This document shows positions 44,775 to 55,702 of a stretch of 64,000 nucleotides of DNA, in pieces. Both the position numbers and the translations under genes were made by a program. The stretch is taken from contig JAQOOI010000072.1 of NCBI GenBank assembly GCA_028554645.1, forward strand, positions 1-64,000. Reading direction: 5' to 3'. This DNA comes from Omphalotus guepiniiformis. Taxonomy: Eukaryota; Basidiomycota; Agaricomycetes; Agaricales; Omphalotaceae. The notes below the pieces were generated by a model. That model worked only from the letters and a program-made list of their open reading frames with translations. It was not told the DNA's origin and ran no database searches. Numbering within the stretch: the first letter of the stretch is position 1; each line of letters begins with the position of its first letter.

Positions 44775-47373
44775 TCAAGCCTGCGCGCGCTTCATCCCAT
44801 ACCTCTCGAGATACTTCTCCAACATTTCCTCATCATGTTTCTTCTCAATAATCCCATGATCCTCAACACCATCTGCCCACTCGATCCCCATATACAAATT
44901 ATAAGGATAACGTGCCTCACCTTCCTTTCCACACCAATCAAAATCAATAATATGCGGCCATCCATTCGAATCTAAAAGAATATTATCCTCTCTTAAATCT
45001 CCAAATACATACCCATTCTCATGAAGTTTCTTCAGTCCTTTCTCTAATGCATCTGCGCCCTCTTTCGAAAGCTTCACTTCTCTTCCAGGGTTCTCGATGA
45101 GTTGTGTAACCACACATATCATCCCCATCCCGACAGTTTCCTCTTTTCCACAATAAAGCAGCTCGGGAGCCACACTCTCGCTCTCAGCATCGCCTGCCAA
45201 GAGCTCATGAGCCTCTTTACAATATCGGTCCGTAAACTTGACGACACATTCCACAGTCCTCCCATCCCATTCTTGCTTGGCCAAGCAAGTAAAAATGGCG
45301 CGATCCCGACGAGGCGTGTCGATTCGAGACGTATACGTCAATGTGATCTTTCCCTTCTCAGGAACGTTCAAAGTCCGAAGATGAGGCATCGTGGCGTTAA
45401 ATCTCGGTAATATGTGTCCAACTCCTCCAAGCACTGCCTTAGTGCACCAAGCGTAGCTGCAAGTTCATCAACTTGGCTTGCATAGGCATCTGTGCCATGC
45501 TCCGGGACCATCAACAAAACTCGAGTAAGGGATTCTGTTACGACTGTGTCGAGGAAGATGGAGCCAGAGATGACCAAATAAGGGCCTGAGATGGCGAGAA
45601 GGAACGCAGGCATGCAAGATACTTTGCGTAGCCTCGCCACCTGACAACATCTGTCAGAAGATGAATAATGACCAACAACAGAGGCCACATACTGCAGGAT
45701 TGACAGAGAGCAAAAGGTGACACAATGCCGCTTGATAGTTTGGATCACTTCCTTCTTCGCCAATGCAATTCTTGAGCTCGCCAAGAAACGAGCAGATGTG
45801 GGGGGGCGATTCATTACTACGCCACATGCCACTGGGAACACAACGATGAAAATCGGGTTTCACTTCTCTTTTGCCAGCACGCAATGTTGACTCGACATAC
45901 ACACAGTTGAGGAATTGACCGATTTGATTCCCAATCTGGAGTTGACGGTCGCTCTTCGTGGCATAGTGGTCACAGCTTTGTTGTAAAAGCACATTCGCTA
46001 TCTTTCGTTGGTCCTCCGTGACGTGCTGACAAGAGCTCGCTAATCTGCGAAAGGTGGAAAAGATGGGATGATAGACAGAGATCGGTGGGCCCCTTAAAGT
46101 TGCTGGTCGACCAGTCAAGAGTGCACCTGGATTATTCGGTGTTTGCAGTTTCATAATTTCGGATGGCTTGGCACCTTCGGACAGAGACTTGATATTCCTC
46201 AGATTGCTCGGATCCTCATAGTAGTCTGTACCTGGATTATTCGGTGTTTGCAGTTTCATAATTTCGGATGGCTTGGCACCTTCGGACAGAGACTTGGTAT
46301 TCCTCAGATTGCTCGGATCCTCATAGTAGTCTGTATATTGATCAACCTCTGAAGCCTGCTGGGAAGCATAAAGGGGGATGCTTGCTTTTGCGTTCCTCCT
46401 CTCCAATTGAGGGCAGCCTCGAAGCGCCAGGCTCCACCGACACGGATTCTGAGCGTGTTGTCAGCTTTCGCACATTGCACCAGTGTCAACGGTAAGATGC
46501 CACGCACCGAAAATAAGAAGAAGTTTCGTGGAAGTTTCGTCATAATACTTTGCTAAATCAACAAGTCTTGCACCGGGTGCCAAGGACACGACATTATCAA
46601 CGAGTTCATCACCCTCTTGCATGATTCGACGCAACACTGATGGATCCGAGGGGTATACCACTCCTTCACCGTAAAGGTCACCGTAAAGGTGCAGAGAACG
46701 TTGTCTTACACTAATCATAGTAGCAGGACAACCAAAACTCTGAGGTTCGGATACAACATCGTCGATCAAGTCTCGAACTCTCAAGTTCATGTTCTTTGTT
46801 CCGTACGAGCCAGTCTGTACAGATATCCAATCAGGGCATTCGACCCAAATAAAAGGAACTTTGACCATTATGACTGTCAACAAGCAATATCCTTAGAGAT
46901 GCAAGGGGGGAACGGAACGTACTGTTTATGATAGAGGGTGTAGATCGCATGGCGATGAGAGTGGCAACAGGTTGTACATCATCAGCGATGGGTATTCCCA
47001 ATGTTTCGTACAACACGGAAAGAAGAACTTTGTCGACAATAGGCCCTGTGCAGAATTTCTCCATCTCGCCGTTGTGCTTCCTCATCCAGCTATCAAGCTT
47101 GGAAGATTCTGTCTTCTGTAACGATTGCTTGGGCTTTAGTCAAAAAAAAAAAAGGCGCTGTTATAAGAACTGACGAAAGATTGAAAATAAAACTGATTGA
47201 CATACTGCCCATAGTGACACTTCGTCTAGAGCAGCGCCTACATCCTTTACCAGCAACGGCAACAAATCCTGGTCTGTGGCGGATTGTGGTAGTTTGTATA
47301 AAAAGGGTCGTTCATGTATGTTATCTGTCACAAGGAAGCAGAACAGCGAGAATTTCTTCTCGTCGTTGGACAT
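44775..47373 (-). CDS. Crinkler-type protein with kinase-like C-terminus (one frameshift)
   Basis: Exons 47373-47206, 47133-46923, 46873-46508, 46417-45693 and 45640-44775 chain in frame except for one missing base near 45395, so the intact product would be about 778 residues. The N-terminus (FCFLVTDN ... VSLWA) resembles the ubiquitin-like header of crinkler (CRN) proteins, used there in delivery or recognition. The middle is unrecognised apart from a 35-residue tandem duplication (PSNLRNTKSLSEG). The C-terminus is kinase-like, with VECVVKFT, the catalytic loop FGDLREDNIL and IIDFDWCG in place of DFG, as in fungal aminoglycoside-phosphotransferase-like kinases. CR effectors often join a header to a kinase-like domain. 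The frameshift lies just before the kinase part, after TYYRDLTP; it may be a real mutation or a sequencing error. Confidence 0.6.
46125..46334 (-). repeat. In-frame 105-bp tandem duplication
   Basis: Two nearly identical 105-base copies start at 46125 and 46230. Each encodes the same 35 residues within exon 4 of the crinkler-type gene, with only one or two changes (one N to I). It duplicates YYEDPSNLRN and SEGAKPSEIMK and looks recent. Confidence 0.85.
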
Positions 47374-47712
47374 GATGACGGTTTCAGTTCAACCGCGATG
47401 ATATTGCTACTACAGTCACCTCCTATCGTAAAATCAAAATGCATTATTTGATAAGATTATACTACGTATTAAATATTATATCATGGTTCAACTGTCCGCA
47501 CCTGTAAATTTAACAATATCATGGTTCAAGATACACAATTGTCCGCACCTGTAAATTTGAAGCATGCGATTTAAATTACCATCCTTCAAGTCGGAAGACA
47601 AAAGACAACTGAATTTTCCTGGCGTAAGTAAGAAAGGACACAACCTTCCCGCAAAAGTGGAATGCATATGACGAATGGTGACAATTTCTTCGTGGATAAA
47701 TTCAAATTCCTA
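47374..47712. other. Intergenic
   Basis: AT-rich, with a partly repeated segment (ATCATGGTTCAA ... CTGTCCGCACCTG) at about 47480-47555. Likely the promoter of the crinkler-type gene and the 3' end of the F-box gene. Confidence 0.45.
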
Positions 47713-48426
47713 TCAAGATTCTTCAATCCGTAAAACATTCGGACAAGCCAACTTGATCTCCTTCATCATCCCCTTCGTCGCTCCAAGCACCCTCACCCTC
47801 CTAACATTCGGCGCAACCCCAACCCCCAAACACAACGACTCCTCACTCTCTCGATACTCACGCACAACATCCTCAGACACATCATCATCCCAACCAATAA
47901 CCACCTCAAGATCACTCACCCCCTCCGGAAACTCAAAATACTTCCTCCTCCCAAAAATATCCTTCTGCATACAATTCTTATAATGAATCCTTATACACCG
48001 TAAACCCAAAAACCTCTCGGTGGGTGCAGCATGCGCGAGATGAAGCGCAATAGACATCGCTATCGCGGTCGGATGATCACCTAGTACCAACTCAGGCGGA
48101 CGTTTAATATCATTCGTTCCGTGGAATGTAATAGATCGACATAACCGGTCAACCATCCCAGGGGCGAATTTATTATAAAACTCTGAGCAACCGGTGAGAA
48201 TTCCGTGAAAGGTAAGTGCGTATTCGACACTTGGTATGTGGACGTCTTTGCATGCGATTGGTAGGAAGATGTTTAGCCAGGTGGTGTTTACGCCGAGTGA
48301 GGTCTTCATGAAGGTAGCGCGATCGTGGGTGGATAGAGGTAGGTCCCATGCGGCTTGGATGATTATCTCGAGTAGTTCAACAGGAAGACGAGGTGGTTCT
48401 GCGGTTGTGAGTGTGTTAGAAGGCAT
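47713..48426 (-). CDS. F-box-like protein
   Basis: Single exon of 237 residues starting at ATG 48426. The opening PPRLPVELLEIIIQAAWDLP has the leucine-proline pattern of an F-box, which recruits targets to SCF ubiquitin ligases. It is followed by a family-typical DVHIPSVEYALTFHGIL and a leucine-rich tail (LGLRCIRIHY, NVRRVRVLGA) as in agaric F-box proteins. Substrates are unknown. F-box genes of this type are present in hundreds of copies in agarics. A GTG at 48453 could extend the frame but is not a credible start. Confidence 0.7.
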   Translation of the reverse strand: MPSNTLTTAEPPRLPVELLEIIIQAAWDLPLSTHDRATFMKTSLGVNTTWLNIFLPIACKDVHIPSVEYALTFHGILTGCSEFYNKFAPGMVDRLCRSITFHGTNDIKRPPELVLGDHPTAIAMSIALHLAHAAPTERFLGLRCIRIHYKNCMQKDIFGRRKYFEFPEGVSDLEVVIGWDDDVSEDVVREYRESEESLCLGVGVAPNVRRVRVLGATKGMMKEIKLACPNVLRIEES

Positions 48427-49016
48427 TGTGCGATAATGAGGGATAAGGCTCACTTCGGGGGGTTTATATACCTAACCCAGTGGCCCATCGAAACAAAAGG
48501 TTGCCTGATTCACTCTACTTGCTCTACTTGTGAGTAAGACATGCATTGTCTTTTGCACTGAGCCAGGATAGCTGTGTAGAGCATTTTCGAGGAGTCGAAA
48601 GTAAGATTCAGAGCAAGGTAGAGTGGTGCCAGCTGATGGAGTTGTATATTTGAACGGGTAGAGTGGTGGTAGAAAACAAGAATTGTGGCGACTGCCGCAC
48701 TGTGGATCACGGCTCTCCCGGCCCGATCATGGAACCAGCTTGGACATGAAGCTGAAAACGCATGTTATTCTTGCAACCGCGACCATTGTCGGGAATTGAT
48801 TTCGTATACTTAGAGTATTGCTTTGGGACGTTCTAATGTTTCTAGTACTCAATCGTTATTCGCCTCCCTACTTCTTGGAAGGAGGCTATGAGCGTCGAAC
48901 GAACGATTTCCAAAGTGACAAGTATTTGCCTCTTTGATTCTTGAATATGTATAGTCAAATAAGTATACAAAAACAAAGATAATGGATAATGATAACGCAT
49001 CACCAGTACTACGAAA
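48427..49016. other. Intergenic
   Basis: Between the F-box gene promoter side and the stop of the 7-TM gene. No coding or RNA feature is recognised. Confidence 0.5.
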
Positions 49017-50835
49017 TCACACAACATCTTTACTCGGTAGCGGAGGCGGCGTATCGTCCTCAACGACTCCTCGAAATTCCTTCGTTCGGCGCCAGAATAT
49101 CCAGATTTGAAGTAGATCCTTTCAAAGAAAAACAAAGAGAAACCTCAGCGGGTTGGCGAAAAGCGACAAGTGTAAATGAACATCGAACCTTCTGAGTACC
49201 AAAAACCAGAATAGCCACCACCGGAACTACCACCCACAATTAAGTAGATCAGATCAGATCAGATCCAAAATAGACGTTATTTCGATTTCGATCAAGGAAA
49301 AGACACTCACTAAATCCCAACACAAGATTCAAAGCAGCTACATGTCGAATAGTAAACGCAAAAAACAAGCTCATCCTACGCGACGCGACGCGCGCAAAAC
49401 AATATCATTCAGCATTCAGTACACCCCACCCAACTCGCAGCCACAGAGCTGCGCCGCAAGCAGTAGTACTGAACCCACTCATCACAAGAGCAAAAACACC
49501 AAAAACAGTAAACGTGAATACTCTCATGACTAACGAGAATGTATTCTCCCTCGCTCGGAATGTATTCCAGTTTCGTCGGAGTTTGAAGATGATCATTACT
49601 ACAGAGCACAGGGGGAGTGAGGCGATCGTAAATACACAGCAAGAACAAGGGGAGGGGGGAGGGGGGAAACTCACCTTCAATGATAACAACCGGTATCAAA
49701 GACGCAATGACTAGTGCTGCTGAGATACGCCCACTGCAAATGATCGTATGTAACACCACAACGAGATTCGAGATTCACCATCATTCAAAATCAAAGTCCA
49801 TCATATGTCACCTCTTGTCAGTAACAATCAAACAATCAACAGAGTTAGCTGTGCCTCTTACGGAGTCGGAATTCCCGTATTGCAAAACATCCCGCTACCT
49901 GTTCTTCGTACTGACGAAGGCTGGGTAAGTCCGGTCTAGATAGAACAACATTTCGAGGGGGGGGGGGTGGATAAACATTGAGTGAGTTTTGAGAGGGGTT
50001 GATTAGATAGTGGGTGGGAAGACCTACACCGAAAGCTTCTGCGAAGGATATGATGAAGATGATGTACGGCAGAACCAAAGTCTAACAGAAACAGAAACAG
50101 TGAGTGAAAGGCTTTGGTAATGAAAGGAGGGAGGGATGGGGGGAAGGGGGTGCTCACCGCCGTTGTCCAAAATTTTTGTCCATTAAACGGTGTTCCAACA
50201 AGCATCAACCGAACACTAAACCAAATCTATTCAATACAGCATCAAAAGTCCTGTTCTCATTCAACGGCACGTAAAAAACAATAATCCATACATACTTGCG
50301 CCACCAAACCCAACGCAGTCGAAGCGTTCCTGTTTAATTTCGTCGTTCGTTCAAAACCCAGCCAGAGTAAGCCTTTCTCCCAATCTCACAAAACTGGGCG
50401 ACACACGTACAAAGGAGCAGAAGCATACACCAACGCAGCCTGAACAACACAAACCCCAAACCGCGGTTCCGGATTATCCACCTCACCCGCAAACAACAAC
50501 AACGAAAACGACGTCGACGATATAACCCACGAAATAACAAAACTATACCAAGTCGGATGTCTCACAACAGGTGAATTCCAAGCCGATACAAGTGTTATCA
50601 ATCCACCGAACAGTCCGAAAAGTTGGAATATTAGGAATAGAATGACGATTGAATTGTGGTATTGAGTTGGATCCAGGGGTCGCTCCGAGTCTACGAAGTG
50701 AATGAAGATAGTGGAAATTAGGTTCATGACCGACGACGCCCTGCGAGTTTTGGGGGAAGCCAGACACTCACCAGCACGAGGAGAAACAAGTTGACCAAAG
50801 TCAACTCCTCCCGCAAAATAGGATCCCGCCGGCAT
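49017..50835 (-). CDS. Seven-transmembrane protein of unknown function
   Basis: Ten exons: 50835-50411, 50329-50296, 50226-50158, 50081-50028, 49935-49862, 49733-49675, 49598-49430, 49375-49311, 49226-49189 and 49118-49017. They give 362 residues, every join in frame. Hydrophobic segments include SIVILFLIFQLFGLFGGLI, WYSFVISWVIS, a QAALVYASAPL helix, LVLPYIIFIISF, ISAALVIASLIPVVII, VFTFTVFGVFALV, a helix at SLFFAFTIRH and VVAILVFGTQ. The count and extracellular N-terminus fit a GPCR-like protein. The pattern is common in agarics but no ligand is known. The cytoplasmic tail is short and ends PPPLPSKDVV. It is not a pheromone receptor by any motif visible. Confidence 0.7.
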
Positions 50836-51370
50836 TTGAACGGACTAAGAAACAAACCAAAAAAAGAAAAGGTGGAACCTTTCAAGGCCCACGGGAATTG
50901 CGCTAGCGCAGGGCTGAAAGAAACGAAAGGAAAGGAAAGGAAAGGGAAGGAAAGGAAGAGGTGAGAACTGGGTGAGAATAATCACATTACTGAGCGCAGA
51001 GCTGTACATGTTTCAATTTGCAAAGTGTAATGATGATTCTGAATCTATGTACATGTGGGACCGTGATTTCAGGGTTATTGATATTGCATGAACCTTCTAG
51101 ACTGCGGGCGTTAATATTGATTCTAATAATTCAATAGGAATAGACGGGGTGCAGAGGGTAGGAAAATGAACGTACGTGATTCTGGAATCTGAAAAATGAG
51201 AGTCAGCCCCTAGTCAAGTGGTGTGTGTTCAGAACGGAGGCGACTGTCGGAGCTAGCGCTGCTTATTTGGAAATACGGGCCGGGCGATGGTCATACGAAC
51301 GAGTTTACAATTTACATGCCCAATACTACTCAAAACAGCGAAGAGTGCACACCCTTCGCTACTATCCGCC
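50836..51370. other. Intergenic with a GAAAGG simple repeat
   Basis: A purine run of repeated GGAAA units lies near 50925-50960. Nothing else is recognised. Confidence 0.45.
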
Positions 51371-54092
51371 TCATCCGCTTCCTACACCTATCGTCGTCAT
51401 ACCCCTCAACGGATGAATCGCCCCATCCATCACCTCCATCTCCGGTACTCCCAATCCCATCCCATTCACCCCCCTCTCCGAACCCACCAACTCCCCTAAC
51501 TCCGGCCCAAACCGTTTAACAACAGGATACAGCTCACCATCAAACCCACGGACACGAATAAAAACCTCTCAGGTTCTAACGCCTCTTCCTCTTCCTCTTC
51601 AAGATACCCTCTCCATGCCCTAGTGGGTGTTTTCTTATGTACAGGCCTTGGACGTTCCGCTTTTCCACGACCAAGTTTCGCGAATGTGTTTGTTTCTTGA
51701 GATACTTGAACGGCGGTGGTGGTGCACAAGTCCATCGAAATAACGAGGTGGTCGGGTTTCCAACGCCGTACTTGCTTTTCCTTCTTCTTGCCCGTGTCTT
51801 CAACTTCTTCAACTTCATCATCATCATCTTCTTCCTCTTCCTTTTCGACTACGACCGGACAAGTCAAATGCTTGACAAATTCCTCCTCCTCGGCACACCT
51901 ATCAACCAGAACCGAAACCAACCCAAACTTCGACCTATCAAACCCCTCCTCAACGTTCCCTCCATAAACCACCAAAAGAATATCAAAAACATCCTGTCCA
52001 ACCGTACACACAATCCCAACACCTCTCCGCCAACAAATCATCAAAAACCCCGTTGATAATTCCTCAATATTCTCCCCAATCCACACTTTGCAAAGTGTGT
52101 GAAATTGAGCTGATACGTTCCCGCCCATCCCAGAATCTCATCAACGAACCCCTTCTGTTCTTGATCGCGCGTCTCGCCGGTAGCCAAATTCGCACCAAAG
52201 AGAGCTGTCAAAAAGTCAGCGAGACTGACGGTAGGAACGCGTGGGTTGTGTGTGTCAAGTTCAGGTTTCACAAGCAATTTCGGGGAGGTTGCAGAGTCTC
52301 GAGCGAGCATGAGGATAATACGTGGTAGTAGCTCTCCTTGTATTCCTCTTTCAAGTACGCAGCCTTTAAGAATGAGCTCTTCAACTAACGTTTTGATCGC
52401 CGCTCTATAGATCTCGTCGGACTGAAGTAGGACGAAAGCCGCAGCGATGGCCAACATCGGTTCCGAAGGAGCGCAAGTAGCTACCCCACTGCTCTCAACA
52501 CCAGTCAAAATCCGCATATGCCTTGTTACGCTCTCAGCTGCTATCCGGGTAGACTCTTCATCCCGAGTTCGAAGAGAAGTCTTGCAGAGAATACAGCGAA
52601 AACTTCATTCGTATCGCCAGGGCAAAATTGCGTTGCGCATGAGAGCTTTTCTTTCGCACAGAATAGCACATCACATGTTTGTAGGGTTGCCCAATACTAC
52701 ATGCGACCTGGGGTCATCAGAATAGTATAACATTATGAAAAAGAAGCTGGATTCACGAACAGGACGACCATAACGTTTTAGATACTTCAACTCCGGCGCC
52801 TCCGAGGGTGTGTGTATCCGGATACCCAAACGACTCGACCTTGATATCCCATTGAATAAAAGGATACACCGGAAGTGACAAAAATGTGCTCCAACAACGA
52901 GAATCCACCCTCGATTCCTGAGGATACCAAATTTCCTGAATAGCAGGTGAAGTATCCACAAGAATAAACCAAATATCAAAAGTCCCGAGAACCCTCTTCA
53001 AAGCAATCAAAGACATACCAGTCGCAGGTATTTCCAATTCAGAATAATGTCTACTACATCTATCGAGTTCCGAACATTCATCAAATGCGAAAACGAAGCG
53101 TGAAGCCGAACGTTGCTTGTAGGCCTTTTCGAGGGATCTCGCATTTTCGTGAATTAGCAAACCAAAAAGCGCTTCTACCCACCTTGCCCGAAGACTGATG
53201 TGTCCCCCCCATGCTTCACGATACCGTCGTTCGACAGAACAAGCTCTCACCGTAACTCTGAAAGTCTTTGTGCGTTGCTCGAGAGCATCAACGTTGCGTT
53301 CTCATGAACTTTGTTGAATGATTCGTATCGCGGTGTGTGTTCTAGATCAGTAGGATCGTGTATAGTCTAATATGAATGAAACGCCTCGAATCGAAGGTTT
53401 TTTTCGTCTGACTCGGAATCCGATTGATGTGGTTTGAGTTGGTCTACCACGACGGATATGAGAGCACTGATGAATGCGGCAGCGAGTTTCTTCTCCCTGT
53501 TTAAGAGGTTAGGTGTGTCATTCGGAATTCGGAATTCAAAATCCTCAGAGTATGATGTTGATGGGAGACCCCTACGTACTTTGAATAAATCCTGCGATAA
53601 CCAGGAGGCCCGGGCCCTTTCGCGAAAAACTCACAGATCTGTTTATCACCCGGTGGCCAGCCTTGAACTTTCGGAATCACTTTCTGATTGTTTATATCAA
53701 GGAGGTAGACCGTCACCATCAGACACTACGGAACCGTCCAAATGTCAACGATATAAACTTGAAAAAAGCAGCAGACGACGTAGAAGACGTACTCGCTTAG
53801 ACAACTCATCCAAAATCCTAGACATTCCCAGTCGCACTACTTACTCTGCGGCACAAAAAAAAGGTATCATCTTCCCATACCCATAATGAACTTCGAATAT
53901 CCCCCTGATCATGATATGCTGCCGCGCCGTGGTACTTTGAGATTTCTTTGTGAAGCCATTCGACGGTATGTATCGCCGATGAATCGCGTTTTGAATGCCA
54001 GTGCTCTGTGGAGTTCGAGTGCGTGTTCGTTTCTGAAGCGGATTGATTTTAAGTGGGTAAGTAAGTAAGTAGGGAGTGTAGAGCGTACTCAT
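51371..54092 (-). pseudogene. P-loop (crinkler-type) agaric family gene, multiply frameshifted
   Basis: Segments matching a large agaric P-loop family appear in order on the minus strand. They are MSRILDELSKRV near the expected Walker A (about 53800), GWPPGDKQICEFF (53640), the Walker B FVFAFDECSEL (about 53090), SLIALKRVLGTFDIWFILVD, LKYLKRYGRPV (52780), CAPSEPMLAIAA (52460), YQLNFTHFAK (about 52100), IGENIEELSTGF, ISMDLCTTTAV (about 51720) and VRGFDGELYPVV (51550). The frame changes at about 52795, 52565, 52090 and 51568 with no room for introns. The Walker A lysine itself could not be found. Intact relatives are crinkler-type ATPases of unknown role. This copy is dead. Confidence 0.55.
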
Positions 54093-54500
54093 GGAGTGTT
54101 GAAAGCGCTCATGATGTATGATAGTCAGGCCTCAGGGTGTACAGTAAGTAGTAATAGGAGGTCTGAGACGCGGTGGGTGCGCGCTTATGTATGGCTAGAT
54201 ACTCCCACGCAAAGGACTGTCGACTAGCGCTTAACGCAATCTGCAAGAAGAGAAAAAAGCAGAGGACAATGGATCACAATTTGCATATACATAAGGCGTA
54301 CCAGCGATAGTCTATAAGTCAAAGCAGGCGATACGGGATACGCATTGAATATTGATCATCATTGAAGCGACCGAAAGGGGCGTAAATGGCGGAGTTCGGA
54401 CTGGAGCGGTGCCGGGATTGCTCCAGAACAATCCATTGCTAGATCTACCCAGTGCTAGACATTGTTTAAAACATTCGCTTCCTTCCTCACTTCCATCTAT
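54093..54500. other. Intergenic
   Basis: Between the pseudogene 5' end and the start of the small gene at 54501. No feature is recognised. Confidence 0.45.
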
Positions 54501-55251
54501 CATGGTGCACAGTCCACCTTCCTTAATTCAATATTCAACACCCACTCACCCCGCTTGCTTAATCTAGCCTTCAACCTGGGACACCGTCCCCCCCATCTTC
54601 CAAAACTTCTGCACAGAAGCATGGATCAAAAACGGGATGACACAATCCGAACTCACTGAGACTCAAGAAAAAGTTGCTTTAGCGTTGAGTAAGGTCTATG
54701 GTGGTCCGGAAGGGATGAGTCGTGCTTTTTCGGATAATCCGGACGATTTGCCTATTTTCACCGAGGTTCCTGTCTATCTATCTATCTATCTCGCAATCCT
54801 GGTTCTCTTGACCGTCTCGAGTTCTGACGCTAAATTGCATTGCGTGTAGGGCAACGACTATCCCCCAGACGACATCCCCTGCTCCGTCTACGCCAAAGGA
54901 TCCCTACGAATCTTCTTCGCAGAAGAACGCTCCCCAGTCCCAGGGTATCTCAGTTTCTGGTTCGGCAGGACCACGGATCCTCGGCATAAAGGAACTCGAA
55001 GAGATTGTATTGATTGGATGCCTGATGATTTTGAGTTGAAGGTTTGTAATCCGAAGGGTGATTGGGTTGAGATGTATAAACCACGGAGGTTTATTGGTGG
55101 GGTGAGAATTCGAGTGAGTTATGATGTGAATGATGATGATGATGATGATGATTCTGGAGGTGGAGGTGGGAGGAGAACTCAGGAGGTGGTTGTACCGTAT
55201 ATGAAAGAGCCGAATGTGGACGCTGCTGTTTTTCTTGTGAATAACGCTTGA
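54501..55251 (+). CDS. Small unknown protein (200 residues)
   Basis: Best model is a first exon consisting of only the ATG (54501-54503), a 64-bp intron, then 54568-54765 and 54850-55251. The protein starts MPSTWDTVPPIFQNF and continues TESQ-like helical sequence (ELTETQEKVALALSKVY). Next come a domain with DIPCSVYAKGSLRIFF and GYLSFWFGRTTDPR, and an acidic run of seven D followed by a glycine run. No family was recognised; it may be a small enzyme or binding domain. The single-codon first exon is inferred because the codon before PSTWD would otherwise be a stop. A larger upstream exon joining the same acceptor in phase 0 would be an alternative. Confidence 0.5.
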
Positions 55252-55702
55252 TCGTTACGTTATTTTTTCTGTATTTCTACTGTATTTCTATTACCATTGT
55301 CAATGTGGTCTACCTTCTTCTATGTACTCTCGAGGCGTGCCAAGTAAGCGACGACATGTCGGGGGTGTATGCGTGTAACTTAGCAAGCCTTTCGTCTTGC
55401 ACGTACAAGAGAAACACCACAAATTTAACCCATGTATCACAAAACAGTAAACAGTATATAAGTTAATTACATTTCACTTTCGTTACTGGCTACAACTTTT
55501 CTACCCATACCCATGACATACGAACATACCACTATGTAGTACGTCGAGAACACATTACGTGTATCAAACAACACTATTCATTCATTCATTCATTCTTCTC
55601 TTCTTTCACACTCACCGCCAAATGAGCCTTCCCTCCCCACTCACCCCTTCCCTCCGTCCCGCATCCCGGCGTATTTTCCGCTACGCTACGTACACCCACA
55701 CC
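55252..55702. other. Convergent 3' flank
   Basis: Separates two convergent genes. A short ATTC repeat lies near 55577-55590. No gene is recognised. Confidence 0.5.

Noticed and set aside
50741..50771. Possible 31-bp GT-AG intron in the first exon of the 7-TM gene
   Set aside because: Too short, and removing it breaks the frame; the continuous frame is open.
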